Positions 44,085 through 54,849 of a DNA stretch of 64,000 bases are shown here, piece by piece. The stretch covers positions 45,266,573 to 45,330,572 of the forward strand of contig CP136064.1 in NCBI GenBank assembly GCA_032622095.1. Direction: 5' to 3'. Under the pieces are notes generated by a model. The model did no database searches. It saw only the letters and a list, made by a program, of their open reading frames with translations, and was not told the origin of the DNA. Position numbers and translations under genes: made by a program. The DNA is from Siphonodentalium dalli (taxonomy: Eukaryota > Mollusca > Scaphopoda > Gadilida > Siphonodentaliidae). Numbering within the stretch: position 1 is the stretch's first letter; each line of letters opens with the position of its first letter.

Positions 44085-44384
44085 AATTTAGTTTTTTTTA
44101 AACTCGACTTATGGTTTGGCGATGTCGGTAGGCGGGCGGCGGGTGTCCGGGCGGACGCGAGACCGTTGTTAGCGCGATAACTCAAACAAACGTCAACCGA
44201 TTTTATTCATATTTGGCATATATGGGTCTGTTGCAACAACATCTCAAACGAGTTCGAAAACCAGGTTTGTCCAATCTTTTATGTGACTTAGTTTGTCTAT
44301 TTTTTTAGCGATTTTGATCGCTCGCGAGCGTTAGCGCGATATTTCAAACAAACTTTGACCGATTTCAACGATATTCGGGATATG
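44085..44384 (+). repeat. Dispersed-repeat-like segment
   Basis: 'gttagcgcgataactcaaac' plus 'aacgtcaaccgatttt' is echoed at about 44330-44365 ('gttagcgcgatatttcaaac', 'ctttgaccgatttcaacgat'), a period of about 160 bp. It has the look of a non-coding mobile repeat and leads directly into the 44385-44870 repeat. Confidence 0.55.
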
Positions 44385-44870
44385 AGTCTAGGATCACCGC
44401 CAGCAGCCATCTTGGATTTCAAATGTGAATCCTTCAGCTCACCCTGCAGCCCATATTTATTGGAGAATTGTTTTTGAAACTTTACAGGCTTGTTTAGGAT
44501 CACATCTAGATGAAAGCTATCGAATATGAACGATTTTCGATTAAAAACATGGCCGCCGGCAGCCATTTATGAACTTTACTCTTTGCATCATTAAATCCTT
44601 TAGCACACCCTACATACCATATCCCTCATCATATCATCACCAAACTTCATATGGATCCTCGGGTGACCTCCAAATGGGTGCTTACCATTTTACCCGAATT
44701 ATGTTTTTTTTTAAACATGGCTGCCAGTGACCACCTTCGATTTTACTCTTTATATGACTAAATCCTGGAGAACACCTTACAGGTCACATTTCTCATCCAA
44801 TAGACACCAAACTTCTTATGGATCTTCGGCTAGATGGGAGCCTCCATTTTTTTTTTTTTGCGAAACTCGT
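44385..44870 (+). repeat. Dispersed repeat with ~160-175 bp units (copy 3)
   Basis: It contains 'cagcagccatcttggatttc', 'catggccgccggcagccatt' and 'catcaccaaacttcatatgg', matching the order of 16489-17330. Confidence 0.75.
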
Positions 44871-44889
44871 TAAAAAACATGACCGCGAA

Positions 44890-45239
44890 TAATTTCTTTG
44901 CGACAGATCCACTCTTTAGGGCAAAAACAAAACTCGACGATCGCCATCTTCCGATGCGCACCCCTTGTTCTGCATTAACAATTCTGGCCGCATAGTTGGA
45001 TGCGTTGTTCCTGTGCAAGTTGATGATCGGGAACATGAAACGGAAGAGAGTTGCAGTGGTCCATTTTTGTAATGACGAAGGAGACGGCCATTCTGTTTGC
45101 AGCGTCTTGTGAGGTAACCAAAAAGTATAAGCGTAGATTCCCCTCGAAATAACAACGTTCCAGTCATATTGGTCACCGTGCATGCCAGGAGGAATCTGTA
45201 CCGACCAGAGAGGTACAAGTTCGAATGGCGGGTATGATC
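44890..45239 (-). CDS. Unidentified candidate exon
   Basis: On the minus strand, after a possible acceptor (cgatactatag), an open frame of about 110 codons reads GSYPPFELVPLWSVQIPPGM, continues with ISRGIYAYTFWLPHKT, and later NNASNYAARIVNAEQG. The amino-acid composition is balanced and GC is higher than in the surroundings, which suggests real or formerly real coding sequence. It runs into the dispersed repeat at 44870, so its 3' part may be lost. I do not recognise the family. Confidence 0.3.
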
Positions 45240-45934
45240 CTATAGTATCGCTGAATTAGTCATTCTCGTCGTTTCTTCTTTTTATCTGTGTTTGTTTGTT
45301 TGTTTGTTATTTTTTTTTGTCGTCAATAAGTTACCCAGGTTCCAAAACTTGAGATGGTTAAGAGGAGCAAACTTAATATAAGCCTCGGGCTTGTTGTTTA
45401 TTTCCCGTTTTCAATAATTTCATTTTTGTATTTATATTGATTTTGGTTTAATTAGTGTAATATTTATATATGTTTAAGATACGTTTACACCCAATTTGAG
45501 ATAGAGCTACCCAGCTTGGGGAGAATACATATATTTGGAGGCTAATTTTGAAAAAAATTCAGTTGCAGAATAACTGATGAAATTTGAAAATATATCGGTG
45601 TTCGTGTAGTAAACTGTGATGTTTGCAGTTTGCGCATCACCCCAGCATAACTTTGTGACAAACCGCCGGAGATATTAACAGGCAAAATGCCTGTATGTAA
45701 AAGTAACCTTTTCATATAATTCTTTAATATTTTGGATAACAGAATTCTCATTTTCTAACAGATGTTTATGGATTGTATACATGAATACAAAATACAAAGA
45801 TAAAGTTAATTTAGTTTATTTTCTGTGTCTTTTATTTTGTTCATGTGTGTCATCAGCGGCCAGCCATGAATTTGCATGCTTGAATAATCTGGTTTAAACT
45901 TTCTGAAAATTTGATTTCAGATAGTTAAAGTGAT

Positions 45935-46149
45935 GTGAGACACTCCGGTAGGGTAGAGTAATGTGAGACACTCCGGTAGGGTAGAGTAATGTGAGACACT
46001 CCGGTAGGGTAGAGTAATGTGAGACACTCCGGTAGGGTAGAGTAATGTGAGACACTCCAGTAGGGTAGAGTAATGTGAGACACTCCAGTAGGGTAGAGTA
46101 ATGTGAGACACTTCGGTAGGGTAGAGCAATGTGAGACACTCCGGTAGGG
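45935..46149 (+). repeat. 28-bp minisatellite, left part (8 copies)
   Basis: 'gtgagacactccggtagggt' recurs at 45935, 45963, 45991, 46019, 46047, 46075, 46103 and 46131, a strict 28-bp period. The array is interrupted at 46149 by the foldback element and resumes at 49201. Confidence 0.97.
46141..46149. repeat. 9-bp target-site duplication, left
   Basis: CCGGTAGGG immediately precedes the foldback element and recurs immediately after it (49201-49209). It occurs once per 28-bp unit of the surrounding minisatellite. Confidence 0.85.
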
Positions 46150-46229
46150 ACAGACATGACAATTGGAACTTATTCCCTATTCCTTATTCCTTATTTTCAA
46201 AAATGTCGCTTTCGACAGATTTGACGGCA

Positions 46230-48137
46230 TGGGTGGGTGGACCGCCCCAAATACCACCTAGAAACACCCGACCCCCCACCCATCACCTCCGGGGGGTAAC
46301 ACCCCGAGGGGGTGAAAATGGGGTATGAACCATTTTCGAGAACGGTAGGGATTTCGACCGATTTGACGGTATGGGTGGGTGGCCCGCCCCAAATACCACC
46401 TAGAAACACCCCGACCCCCACCCATCACCCCGGGGGGTGCCACCCCGAGGGGGTGAAAATGGGGTATCGACCATTTTCGAGAACGGTAAGGATTTCGACC
46501 GATTTGACGGCATGGGTGGGTGGCCCGCCCCAAATACCACCTAGAAACACACCGACCCCCACCCATCACACCGGGTGTGCCATCCCGAGGGGGTGAAAAT
46601 GGGGTATGGACCATTTTCGAGAACGGTAGGGATTTCGACCGATTTGACGGCATGGGTGGGTGGCCCGCCCCAAATACCACCTAGAAACACCCCGACCCAC
46701 ACCCATCACCCCGGGGGGTGCCACCCCGAGGGGGTGAAAATGGGGTATGGACCATTTTCGAGAACGGCAAGGATTTCGACCGATTTGACGGCATGGGTGG
46801 GTGGCCCGCCCCAAATACCACCTAGAAACACCCCGACCCCCACCCATCACCCCGGGGGTGCCACCCCGAGGGGGTGAACATGGGGTATGGACCATTTTCG
46901 AGAACGGTAAGGATTTCGACCGAGTTGACGGCATGGGTGGGTGGCCCGCCCCAAATGCCACCTAGAAACACCCCGACCCCCCACCCATCACCCCCGGGGG
47001 TGCCCCCCCCCCGAGGGGGTGAAAATGGGGTATGGACCATTTTCGAGAACGGTAGGGATTTCGACCGATTTGACGGCATGGGTGGGTGGCCCGCCCCAAA
47101 TACCACATAGAAACACCCCGACCCCCCACCCATCACCCCGGGGGGTGCCACCCCGAGGGGGTGAAAATGGGGTATGGACCATTTTCGAGAACGGTAAGGA
47201 TTTCGACCGATTTGACGGCATGGGTGGGTGGCCCGACCCAAATACCACCCAGAAACACCCCGACCCCACACCCATCACCCCGGGGGTGCCACCCCGAGGG
47301 GGTGAAAATGGGGTATGGACCATTTTCGAGAACGGTAAGGATTTCGACCGATTTGACGGCATGGGTGGGTGGCCCGCCCCAAATACCACCTAGAAACACC
47401 CCGACCCCCACCCATCACCCCCGGGGGGTGCCACCCCGAGGGGGTGAAAATGGGGTATGGACCATTTTCGAGAACGGTAAGGATTTCGACCGATTTGACG
47501 GCATGGGTGGGTGGCCCGCCCAAATACCACCTAGAAACACCCCGACCCCCACCCATCACCCCGGGGGTGCCACCCCGAGGGGGTGAAAATGGGGTATGGA
47601 CCATTTTAGAGAACGGTAAGGATTTCGACCGATTTGACGGCATGGGTGGGTGGCCCGCCCCAAATACCAACTAGAAACACCCCGACCCCCACCCATCACC
47701 CCCGGGGGGTGCCACCCCGAGGGGGTGAAAATGGGGTATGGACCATTTTCGAGAACGGTAAGGATTTCGACCGATTTGACGGCATGGGTGGGTGGCCCGC
47801 CCCAAATACCAACTAGAAACACCCCGACCCCCACCCATCACCCCCGGGGGGGTGCCACCCCGAGGGGGTGAAAATGGGGTATGGACCATTTTCGAGAACG
47901 GTAAGGATTTCGACCGATTTGACGGCATGGGTGGGTGGCCCGCCCCAAATACCAACTAGAAACACCCCGACCCCCACCCATCACCCCCGGGGGGTGCCAC
48001 CCAGAGGGGGTGAAAATGGGGTATGGACCATTTTCGAGAACGGTAAGGATTTCGAACGATTTGACGGCATGGGTGGGTGGCCCGCCCCAAATACCACCTA
48101 GAAACACCCCGACCCCCCACCCATCACCCCGGGGGAT
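46230..48137 (+). repeat. ~142-bp tandem array, forward arm
   Basis: 'gaaaatggggtatggaccat' recurs at 46314, 46455, 46596, 46737, 46877, 47021, 47162, 47304, 47446, 47587, 47729, 47870 and 48013, spacings 140-144 bp. Units include 'ttcgaccgatttgacggcat' and 'ccgaccccca'. Copies differ by a few substitutions and by C/G-run length. Confidence 0.95.
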
Positions 48138-48149
48138 TTGACGGCATGG

Positions 48150-49130
48150 GTGGGTGGCCATACCCCATTTTCACCCCCTCGGGGTGGCACCCCCCGGGGT
48201 TGATGGGTGGGGGTCGGGGTGTTTCTAGGTGGTATTTGGGGCGGGCCACCCACCCATGCCGTCAAATCGGTCGAAATCCTTACCGTTCTCGAAAATGGTC
48301 CATACCCCATTTTCACCCCCTCGTGGTGGCACCCCCCGGGGTTGATGGGTGGGGGGTCGGGGTGTTTCTATGTGGTATTTGGGGCGGGCCACCCACCCAT
48401 GCCGTCAAATCGGTCGAAATCCTTACCGTTCTCGAAAATGGTCGATACCCCATTTTCACCCCCTCGGGTGGGACCCCTCGGGGTGGCACCCCCCGGGGTG
48501 ATGGGTGGGGGGTCGGGGTGTTTCTAGGTGGTATTTGGGGCGGGCCACCCACCCATGCCGTCAAATCGGTCGAAATCCTTACCGTCTCGAAAATGGTCCA
48601 TACCCCACCCATCACCCCCTCGGGTGGCACCCCCGGGGTGATGGGTGGGGGGGGGTCGGGGTGTTTCTAGGTGGTATTTGGGGCGGGCCACCCACCCATG
48701 CCGTCAAATCGGTCGAAATCCTTACCGTTCTCGAAAATGGTCCATACCCCATTTTCACCCCCTCGGGGTGGCACCCCTGGGGGTGATGGGTGGGGGTCGG
48801 GGTGTTTCTAGTTGGTATTTGGGGCGGGCCACCCACCCATGCCGTCAAATCGGTCGAAATCCTTACCGTTCTCTAAAATGGTCCATACCCCATTTTCACC
48901 CCCTCGGGGTGGCACCCCCGGGGTGATGGGTGGGGGTCGGGGTGTTTCTAGGTGGTATTTGGGGCGGGCCACCCACCCATGCCGTCAAATCGGTCGAAAT
49001 CCTTACCGTTCTCGAAAATGGTCCATACCCCATTTTCACCCCCTCGGGGTGGCACCCCCCGGGGTGATGGGTGGGGGTCGGGGTGTTTCTAGGTGGTATT
49101 TGGGGCGGGCCACACACCCATGCCGTCAAA
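48150..49130 (-). repeat. ~142-bp tandem array, reverse arm
   Basis: It is the same unit reverse-complemented, about seven copies, with 'accccattttcaccccctcg' near 48163, 48305, 48448, 48748, 48889 and 49029. One copy near 48600 is rearranged, with the 'accccacccatcacccc' segment following directly. The orientation switches within about 48135-48165. Confidence 0.93.
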
Positions 49131-49200
49131 TCTGTCGAAAGCGACATTTTTGAAAATAAGGAATAAGGAATAGGGAATAAGTTCCAATTGTCATGTCTGT

Positions 49201-49248
49201 CCGGTAGGGTAGAGTAATGTGAGACACTCCGGTAGGGTAGAGTAATGT
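49201..49248 (+). repeat. 28-bp minisatellite, middle remnant, with TSDs
   Basis: About 1.7 units of the minisatellite separate the two transposable elements. Its first nine bases are the right copy of the 9-bp duplication (49201-49209). Its last five (AATGT, 49244-49248) are the left copy of the 5-bp duplication of the next element. Confidence 0.9.
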
Positions 49249-49946
49249 CACACGGAGGAACCGATCCCGGGAAAACAAGGATATCCCGGGAAAACAAGGA
49301 TGGCCAACGCGGCAACAAGTAAAATTTGTGTTTTCCGTGGCGGTGAAATTGAGTTTTCGCCGCCAAAGTCCGTTTGTTAGGACAATGGAACGGTACGTAT
49401 CACCTATCATTGATTTATCCCAGTGAACTGGTTATTGTGAAGAGTGCTGGCAGTGGTTAAATGTCTGAGCAAACGATACACGCTGCTGTAGTGGTGCCAC
49501 CAACTGGATACCCTTGGCCAAAATACCGGCATTGTTGACAAAACATCCAACATTTTTTCAAAATATATACACTTATCGGTGGGTGTGATTGAGCCGATTC
49601 GAAGCCAAACATCTCCCAAGCATTTCCACAAAATTTCAGTGCAAATGTCCCACAAATAAGCATTTTATTTAGCATAACGTGAAGGTGGTGCAACGATTAT
49701 TTGACAACGCGGGTGACGAGGAAGTGCCAACGCGGAACACAAGATACGAATGTATTCAAATATGATGTTCGAAAATAGGTCTGTGCAGCTATGTGGTACA
49801 TATATCACTATTGTTGTTGATATATATGCCGTAAGATGCAAATCATATATCATAGGATTATTCAGCTATGGAAATGTAGTAGTTATATAGCTATGTGGTA
49901 TATACAACACGTGTACGCTTTGTCAATAACCCATATATATGCGACC
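49249..49946 (+). repeat. Left terminal inverted repeat (~698 bp)
   Basis: It pairs with 52068-52783 almost base for base. Differences include a short TA-run expansion in the right arm near 52110-52130. Confidence 0.92.
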
Positions 49947-51670
49947 ACGCAGGGGGGGGGGCGTAAAAAAGTTGCGAGACGTGGGGGTCTTTTTTTTACA
50001 TTTCCATTTTTTTTACACCCACCCACCCTTTCTTGCATTTTTTTTTCATAAAATTTTAGACACCCACCCCAAAACATCAAAGCTTTATGTTGGTCCCCTC
50101 TGTAAAAACGACCAACCGCTCTATATTGGTCCCTTCTTTGAAAGACCAAATTAAATGTTACTTCCTATTAACAAACATGTGCAAAATTTAACTCTAAGCA
50201 ATCAACAAAGGTAGAATATTATGTGATTATATTGGTAAATTTATAACCCAGCCTATTCATCTGTGTGAGTACAGCTGGTGAGTAGATGAAAAATATGTTG
50301 AATCCCCTGGAATGACAACAAAAAATAACTAGGGCCAGTGTTAGGGCCTACAGTAGAATAAAAAATTACACAAACTTAAATTTATCTTTTTTCAGACATC
50401 AACCAGCATCAACTAGTAGGCCTAGAGCCTATAGTAATACCAAAAAGGAAAATGTGCATATGAACCAGCGTACGAATTAACTTTTATGTATGCCTGCATG
50501 ACCACCGACCCGACCTCGCATTACGACTTAGAACTGGGCCTAAAATAATGCTTAACCCTTTGAGTTTGAACGTTGATGGTCAATTTAGTGCCAAATCCAT
50601 ATACACAGATGTATATTACTGAGATTCATTTGAACAATCAGAGCTGAACTTCGGTCATGTACTGGATGGAGTTCATGTGCAATAAGAAATTCACACACAT
50701 TCTGTACATGACCTTTATGTGTGCCTTCAAACTAGACATCCTTGCATGCACATCATCTTATAAATATACAATAATTAAGTAAATTAATGTTTTCTTCTTT
50801 GATAATTTTCAAATTAGCCTGAATTAGACATTAAGCAGCATTAAGTGTCATTTACATACTAGTATATGCAGGTAATTATGGGATATAATAATTACAAGTG
50901 AACAAAACTGTAATGTGTCCTGGCCCCTCTTCACATCTATTTAAATAATATTTTTATACTTTTCAGAAGACTATCCAAGGAAGGTTATATTATTGTTTCT
51001 TTCAATAAAAGTTATTAAAACTTTATTTCATGTCTACTTATTTACTTATTGATGGTTGTCAACAACACTGAAACAAATAATTTGACAATTCAAACAATTA
51101 TTTGACAAAAGTATATTTAAAAATCAATTTAGTATACAAACACTGATACAAATATTTAGTTCATACATTACACTCATGCATCAACTAACTGTATGAGTAA
51201 AGTAATAGAATTATTGTAATATTCTGTCATGAGTTGTTAGCTGATATTGTCAGACTGCATTAAGTTCACCCTACCCTAGAGCTATCTGAGGTTTTTTTTT
51301 TATTGATCTACACCGTGAACTAGACAATTTTCAATATAAAAACTGCCAAGCATGCTGAAACAGACACAATAAAAAAAAATTGCGCGCAAAAAAAATCAAT
51401 GAAAATTTTGGGACCCACCCCCACTATATTCACTATTTTTCCATTTTATATCAACTTATGGGGGTAATTATAACAATATTGAATGTATTAGTGCTTCTCA
51501 TATTGCAACAAGCCACAACAAATAAACAAATATGTTTAAAACAGTTGAAAATATGTCAATGAAAAAAAAATGCAAAAAAGGTGGTCAAAAACTGTTTCCG
51601 GCCTCGGGTACCCACCCACCCCCCCCCCCCACCTGATGTCTCGTAAAAAAAATCGGCCCCCCCCCCTGGA
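49947..51670. other. AT-rich centre of the TIR element
   Basis: It has poly-G/poly-T and poly-C tracts near 49950-50070 and 51615-51670 and AT-rich sequence between. No transposase exon is recognised. Confidence 0.6.
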
Positions 51671-51993
51671 CCAAGTTAAATATGTTAACTACTTTTATAT
51701 TTACAGAACGAGATAGAATAGTGTCGATATATATGTCCGATATGGATGGAGTCGCTCCACTTCAAGACATAGACGGGATAGATGTCGAGGGAATATTCCT
51801 TGATCAAATCATTCCGTTTGAGGATGAAGTTGTTATGACATCAACACCAAAGTCGTCAAAAAAGTCAACCTCTGAGTCTGAGCCTGAGCTTGAGAGTGCG
51901 TTAACATGCGGATATGTGAGAAATCATTCAAATCGGCGATTCGATTAAATCGACACACGAAAAAACATTCGGGGAAAATTATGGCATGCGAGC
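51671..51993 (+). pseudogene. C2H2 zinc-finger exon fragment with a frameshift
   Basis: After an acceptor-like ttatatttacag (to about 51705) an open frame reads SDMDGVAPLQDIDGIDVEGI, then a Ser/Glu-rich acidic stretch ending LTCG. One base later the frame continues as ICEKSFKSAIRLNRHTKKH. Across the shift the pattern is C-x2-C-x12-H-x3-H, a textbook C2H2 finger. The break lies within tgcggatatgt (51906-51916), consistent with one lost base. It sits between two short inverted copies (51671-51745 and 51993-52067) inside the TIR element. It could be a captured host exon or a remnant of an element-encoded protein. Confidence 0.7.
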
Positions 51994-52067
51994 ATATCTA
52001 TATCGGACATATCGGCACTATTCGATCTCGTTCTGTAAATATAAAAGTAGTTAACATATTTAACTTT
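51671..52067. repeat. Internal inverted repeat flanking the zinc-finger fragment
   Basis: 'ccaagttaaatatgttaact' with 'acttttatatttacagaacg' and 'gagatagaatagtg' (51671-51745) reappear inverted at about 51993-52067, directly inside the right terminal repeat. The repeat carries the acceptor-like sequence, so each arm holds a copy of the start of the zinc-finger frame. Confidence 0.85.
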
Positions 52068-52783
52068 GGTCGCATATATAGGGGTTATTGACAAAGCGTA
52101 CACGTGTTGTACATGTATATATATATGTATATACCACATAGCTATATAACTACTACATTTCCATAGCTGAATAATCCTATGATACTTGATTTGCATCTTA
52201 CGGCATATATATCAACAACAATAGTGATATATGTACCACATAGCTGCACAGACCTATTTTCGAACATCACATTTGAATACATTCGTATCTTGTGTTCCGC
52301 GTTGGCACTTCCTCGTCACCCGCGTTGTCAAATAATCGTTGCACCACCTTCACGTTATGCTAAATAAAATGCTTATTTGTGGGACATTTGCACTTAAATT
52401 TTGTGGAAATGCTTGGGAGATGTTTGGCTTCGAATCGGCTCAATCACACCCACCGATAAGTGTATATATTTTGAAAAAATGATGGATGTTTTGTCAACAA
52501 TGCCGGTATTTTGGCCAAGGGTATCCAGTTGGTGGCACCACTACAGCAGCGTGTATCGTTTGCTCAGACATTTAACCACTGCCAGCACTCTTCACAATAA
52601 CCAGTTCACTGGGATAAATCAATGATAGGTGATACGTACCGTTCCATTGTCCTAACAAACGGACTTTGGCGGCGAAAACTCAATTTCACCGCCACGGAAA
52701 ACACAAATTTTACTTGTTGCCGCGTTGGCCATCCTTGTTTTCCCGGGATATCCTTGTTTTCCCGGGATCGGTTCCTCCGTGTG
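52068..52783 (-). repeat. Right terminal inverted repeat (~716 bp)
   Basis: It is the inverse of 49249-49946. The outermost bases CCTCCGTGTG are the exact inverse of CACACGGAGG. Confidence 0.92.
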
Positions 52784-52806
52784 AATGTGAGACACTCCGG
52801 TAGGGT
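52784..52806 (+). repeat. 28-bp minisatellite, right remnant
   Basis: It begins with AATGT, the right copy of the 5-bp duplication, and continues gagacactccggtagggtag before unique sequence. Confidence 0.9.
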
Positions 52807-54378
52807 AGCCAAATAGAAATTGAGAATAATCTTGCTAAAAGTAGTTATTTTCAACGAATATTTTTCCAAATTGACAACATACACCGTCATTCTTATATAT
52901 TAATTTAATGCAATGACTCTCGGTTGAGAAATCGTTTGCGTTAGTTTATCGTCCGTCAATAGTTGCGTCCCGAATCGAGATATAAATATTTACAATTGAG
53001 TGTAGTTCAGACGATGTTTTCTATGGAGTGGTATGGTCGATTTCTTTGAAACGTTTGGCTGTATATAGTAGAATGTTACATTCCCCAGGTTGGCAGAGCG
53101 CATGATTACTAACTTATAAATTTCACTCACCCGAACAAGTCCATAATATGTCTTTACGTTGTCATTGTGTGTCTATGTAGGAGTTCGTGCATAGGATATC
53201 ACTTTTATATTCAAATAAGACATGGAATAAAAAAATTCTTGGAAGGTTAGTAGATGTAGTTTTATGCTGAGAAAAAACATTTTTTTTCTATTTGTATGTT
53301 TATTCTTTTTGTCCTTTTTTTTATGTTATTTTTTTAGCAGAGTAATTCTTATTTTATTACAGCGCAGACTTAATCAAACATATTGGGTTACCTATATCTA
53401 CTTTTTCAGTGCATCAACAGGTTTTATTTAAGTGTGTCGCACTTGTTCTCTGATCTCGATGTTACATTATATTTGTTTATGTTCTATATTAATCTTGTCA
53501 GTTGGGTATATCAGATATAATAATAGTATACATTACTATTGTACTATTCAAATTGCATGTATATACGTATTCTATAATTTTATGCCACTGGTGACCGAAC
53601 GAAGTGAGCAGGAGAGTGTGTGCAGTAAGAGATGTATATGTGAATGCGAGGAATTACACACATACACATGTATATATAACTATATTTATTTCATCATTTT
53701 GTACCTGACATCCCACATTCTGATTGTTTCTTCAATGAAAATAAAACAAACTGAAAAAAAGTTTTTATATTGTTGTATCTGGATGTATGGAACCTATTTT
53801 TTTAATATCGACTGGGAATTGCATATCGTAAAACTCGAACAACGAAAATATAAATACTATCAGCTGTATATCACTTAAGTATAAATGTATATGAAGTAAC
53901 TGCCCTGTATTAGCCCTTTCTACACTAAAGTATCATTGTTGAGTAGTTAACCCATAGGAAATGTTCAGATAATAAGTTCAACAACCGACTATATACTTAT
54001 TGTATACACATTTCCCTCAATAAATAGAGCTCCTTCTGCATTTTTATTAATATGCCGTCTGATATTATCACCTTAAGATCCCTCCAAATGAATAATAGAC
54101 CATTCCGATGTACACGTTTTAACTGACTGGGAGAATCCATTTAGTATTGAAAGGGTTAAACTATGCCATTAAACGAACAACCAGATAATGCACATTTCTG
54201 GCAACACATTGCGACCGACCTTCGTCCATCTTTCGAACTTGTCTAATAACACAGTATTTTTGGCTCACAACATAGCCTAGGATGCGTTCACATAGCTGGC
54301 ACAAATATCGGGCTATTTTTTCATGAAAGTAATTAAAGAGCTTTTACCTCTCTTCTGTTAAGTTCTGGGAAATTGCAA
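52807..54378. other. No gene recognised; dispersed repeats
   Basis: About 53066-53160 matches 9978-10075 in inverse. About 53920-54150 resembles 12235-12420 ('atgaataata', 'gggagaatcc' segments in order). A 148-codon open frame at 53432-53878 is AT-driven and unsupported. Confidence 0.5.
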
Positions 54379-54500
54379 TGACCTCGGCAAGATATTTAGA
54401 GTATATAAAGCCCATCATTGACCTCGGCGAGATATTCAGAGTAAATAAAGTCCATCATTGACCTCGGCCAGATATTCAGAGTAAATAAAGTCCATCATTG
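54379..54500 (+). repeat. 40-bp tandem repeat, 3 copies
   Basis: 'tgacctcggcaagatattta' with 'gagtatataaagcccatcat' repeats at 54379, 54419 and 54459. Confidence 0.92.
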
Positions 54501-54849
54501 TGATATATCGTGTATTTTGACCCAACTATTTCTCCTTCCAAATTACGTATTAATAACTGTGGAGATCTCAATGAGACATATATCCGTTCAGAGAAACCGC
54601 ATCTCATTCCAGAGTCTCGTATCACCCAGGTTACCACAAGATTTTTGTGGGGGAAAAAACTCGTCTCAAATAAAACATTTGGTATATCTTTGGACCAATG
54701 TTTGATTTATGCATCACAAAATATTTTTTCAGTTTTGGGGGACGGGGTTTTTCATAATGGTTCAAACGGACATGGGCCATTTGAATCTCTAAATATGTTT
54801 ATAATTATGTAGTTTGGAATAGCATGAGTATGGTAATAAAGCAGGTTTT

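Larger units (their letters stand above)
46150..49200. mobile_element. Foldback (FB/MULE-like) element made of inverted ~142-bp repeat arrays
   Basis: It starts ACAGACATGACAATTGGAAC and ends with the exact inverse. About 75 bp at each end are inverted copies of each other. Inside, a GC-rich ~142-bp unit is arrayed about 13 times in one orientation (46230-48137) and about 7 times in the other (48150-49130). A 9-bp duplication of CCGGTAGGG flanks it. Inverted arms built of tandem repeats plus a 9-bp duplication are the described features of Drosophila FB elements. No transposase gene is present. Very long open frames on both strands are products of the repeat. Confidence 0.85.
49249..52783. mobile_element. 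3.5-kb DNA element with ~700-bp terminal inverted repeats
   Basis: It starts CACACGGAGGAACCGATCCC and ends with the exact inverse. The inverted repeats span about 49249-49946 and 52068-52783 with few differences. AATGT flanks it on both sides (49244-49248 and 52784-52788), and removing the element plus one AATGT restores an unbroken 28-bp minisatellite unit. A 5-bp duplication and CAC-terminal ends recall Transib/RAG-type elements, but no transposase is visible, so the superfamily is open. The 2.1-kb centre is AT-rich and holds a zinc-finger fragment. Confidence 0.85.

Noticed and set aside
45935-46149. Regular 28-bp direct repeats, CRISPR-like in period
   Set aside because: There are no unique spacers. 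The 28 bp is a contiguous minisatellite unit, and the genome is eukaryotic.
45894-46162. Leu/Ser/Tyr-rich repetitive frames
   Set aside because: Translation of the 28-bp minisatellite.
46258-49366. Many long overlapping open frames (up to about 197 codons) on both strands, rich in Pro, Gly, Trp and Arg
   Set aside because: They follow the ~142-bp GC-rich repeat in every frame and both orientations. A length not divisible by stop-generating patterns, not selection, keeps them open.
53432-53878. A 148-codon open frame on the + strand
   Set aside because: Ile/Tyr/Cys-rich, driven by AT content, with no motif and no splice or neighbour support.
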